Assembly (NCBI GenBank): GCA_038319115.1 | Contig: JBBQCV010000226.1 | Location: 1 to 5,984 of the forward strand | Reading direction: 5' to 3' | DNA from: SZAS-79 sp038319115 | Lineage (GTDB): Bacteria > Pseudomonadota > Gammaproteobacteria > Burkholderiales > SG8-39 | Length of the DNA stretch: 5,984 nt | In this document: positions 5,282-5,984 of the stretch, piece by piece | Position numbering within the stretch: the stretch's first letter is position 1 | Layout: every line of letters begins with the position of its first letter | The notes under the pieces: generated by a model | The model's input: the letters and a program-made list of their open reading frames with translations, nothing else | What the model was told of the DNA's origin: nothing | Database searches by the model: none | Translations under genes and position numbers: made by a program

Positions 5282-5984
5282 TCGTCCCGAGCGCGATGCC
5301 GCCGATGATCAAGGCCATCGCGACCAGCAGCGAGAGGCTGACCGGCTCATCGAGGATGACGATCGCGCTGAGCACCCCGACCACTGGCGTCGCGAGCACG
5401 CCCAGCGACGTGGTCACGGCCGGCAAACTTCGATTGACCATCGCCATGGCCCAGTAGGCGAGCGCAACGCCGAAAATGCCGCCATAGGCGAAGAGCAGCA
5501 CGGTCTGCGTGTCCCAGTCGATGCGCGGCATTCCTTCAAAGCAAAGCGCGAGCACGGCCAGCACGACAGTGGCAAGCAGCACTTCCCAGAACACCAGCTC
5601 GTACGGCGTCGAAATCCAGGCGTGCTTGCGGACGTGCAAGATGCTTGCCGACCAGCAGAGGGCGGCCAGCAGCAGCAGGCCGTTACCCAGCAACGCGCGC
5701 TCATCCGACCAGTCGAAGGCCGTCGGATTGAACATCAGCGCGAGGCCGCAGAGGCCGAGCGCGACGCCCGCGGCCCGGGCGGGATTGAGTCGCTCGCCCA
5801 GGAACAGCATCGCGCCCGGAATGACCCAGAGCGGCGTGGTGAACCCAAGGACGATCGAGCGGCCGGCGGCCACCGTTTGCAGTCCGATCCCCATCAACAC
5901 CGCGAACCCGACCATGTGGAGCAGCGCGATGTTGGCAACCACCGGAAGGTCGCCACGCCGCGGCAGGCGCAGGTCGCCAGTCGC
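5250..5984 (-). CDS. EamA/DMT-family membrane transporter, 5' end cut off
   Basis: The C-terminal 244 residues of a drug/metabolite-transporter superfamily (EamA, RhaT/YdcZ-like) inner-membrane protein, probably an exporter of a small metabolite. The frame is open to the window edge. A GTG at 5942 could be read as a start, but the residues before it (RLPRRGDLP) resemble the cytoplasmic loop found after the second helix of this family, so the gene begins outside the window with about two helices (around 50-60 residues) missing. About eight hydrophobic segments are visible, including IALLHMVGFAVLMGIGLQTV, SIVLGFTTPLWVIPGAMLF, GNGLLLLAALCWSASIL, VLLFAYGGIFGVALAYWAM and LSLLVAMALIIGGIALGTI. The two EamA repeats show their usual acidic ends, FLGERLNP and ILDEPVSL. 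It converges on the dioxygenase gene and overlaps it by 32 bp, so it is a separate transcription unit; a link to the pathway is possible but unproven. Confidence 0.88.
   Translation of the reverse strand, partial: ATGDLRLPRRGDLPVVANIALLHMVGFAVLMGIGLQTVAAGRSIVLGFTTPLWVIPGAMLFLGERLNPARAAGVALGLCGLALMFNPTAFDWSDERALLGNGLLLLAALCWSASILHVRKHAWISTPYELVFWEVLLATVVLAVLALCFEGMPRIDWDTQTVLLFAYGGIFGVALAYWAMAMVNRSLPAVTTSLGVLATPVVGVLSAIVILDEPVSLSLLVAMALIIGGIALGTITFRSSAVRH

Noticed and set aside
5940..5942. GTG at 5942 (minus strand) as the transporter start
   Set aside because: The frame continues to the window edge with sequence resembling the EamA loop after helix 2, and only about eight of the usual ten helices would be present.

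Overview
The window is GC-rich, with G or C in most third codon positions, and almost entirely coding. A Bug/TctC-type periplasmic solute-binding protein, found in large numbers in Burkholderiales, beside acyl-CoA and dioxygenase genes suggests a Burkholderiales-like betaproteobacterium. This is inferred from gene content; no rRNA or other phylogenetic marker is present.

Layout: five genes run on the plus strand with gaps of 14, 6, 70 and 22 nt. They are (1) the 3' part of an SCP2-type thiolase (1-1062, cut by the window start), (2) an FMN-dependent nitronate monooxygenase/2-nitropropane dioxygenase-family enzyme (1077-2021), (3) a small alpha/beta hydrolase (2028-2717), (4) an exported Bug/TctC solute-binding protein (2788-3804) and (5) a carotenoid-cleavage-dioxygenase (CCD/RPE65/lignostilbene dioxygenase) family enzyme (3827-5281). 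A sixth gene on the minus strand, an EamA/DMT-type membrane transporter (5984-5250, cut by the window end), converges on the CCD gene and overlaps its 3' end by 32 bp. I see no tRNA, rRNA, CRISPR array, insertion sequence or att site.

The five plus-strand genes look like one catabolic operon. In the inferred model, the Bug protein binds an organic acid in the periplasm, the CCD-family enzyme oxidatively cleaves a C=C bond, the hydrolase opens an ester, lactone or similar intermediate, and the flavin enzyme and thiolase process later intermediates, with the thiolase releasing acyl-CoA. The substrate cannot be read from the sequence. The most interesting feature is the CCD-family enzyme. It keeps all four iron-binding histidines, but by eye it lacks one of the three usual second-shell glutamates and the neighbouring lysine typical of lignostilbene dioxygenases, so it may belong to an uncharacterised subgroup.
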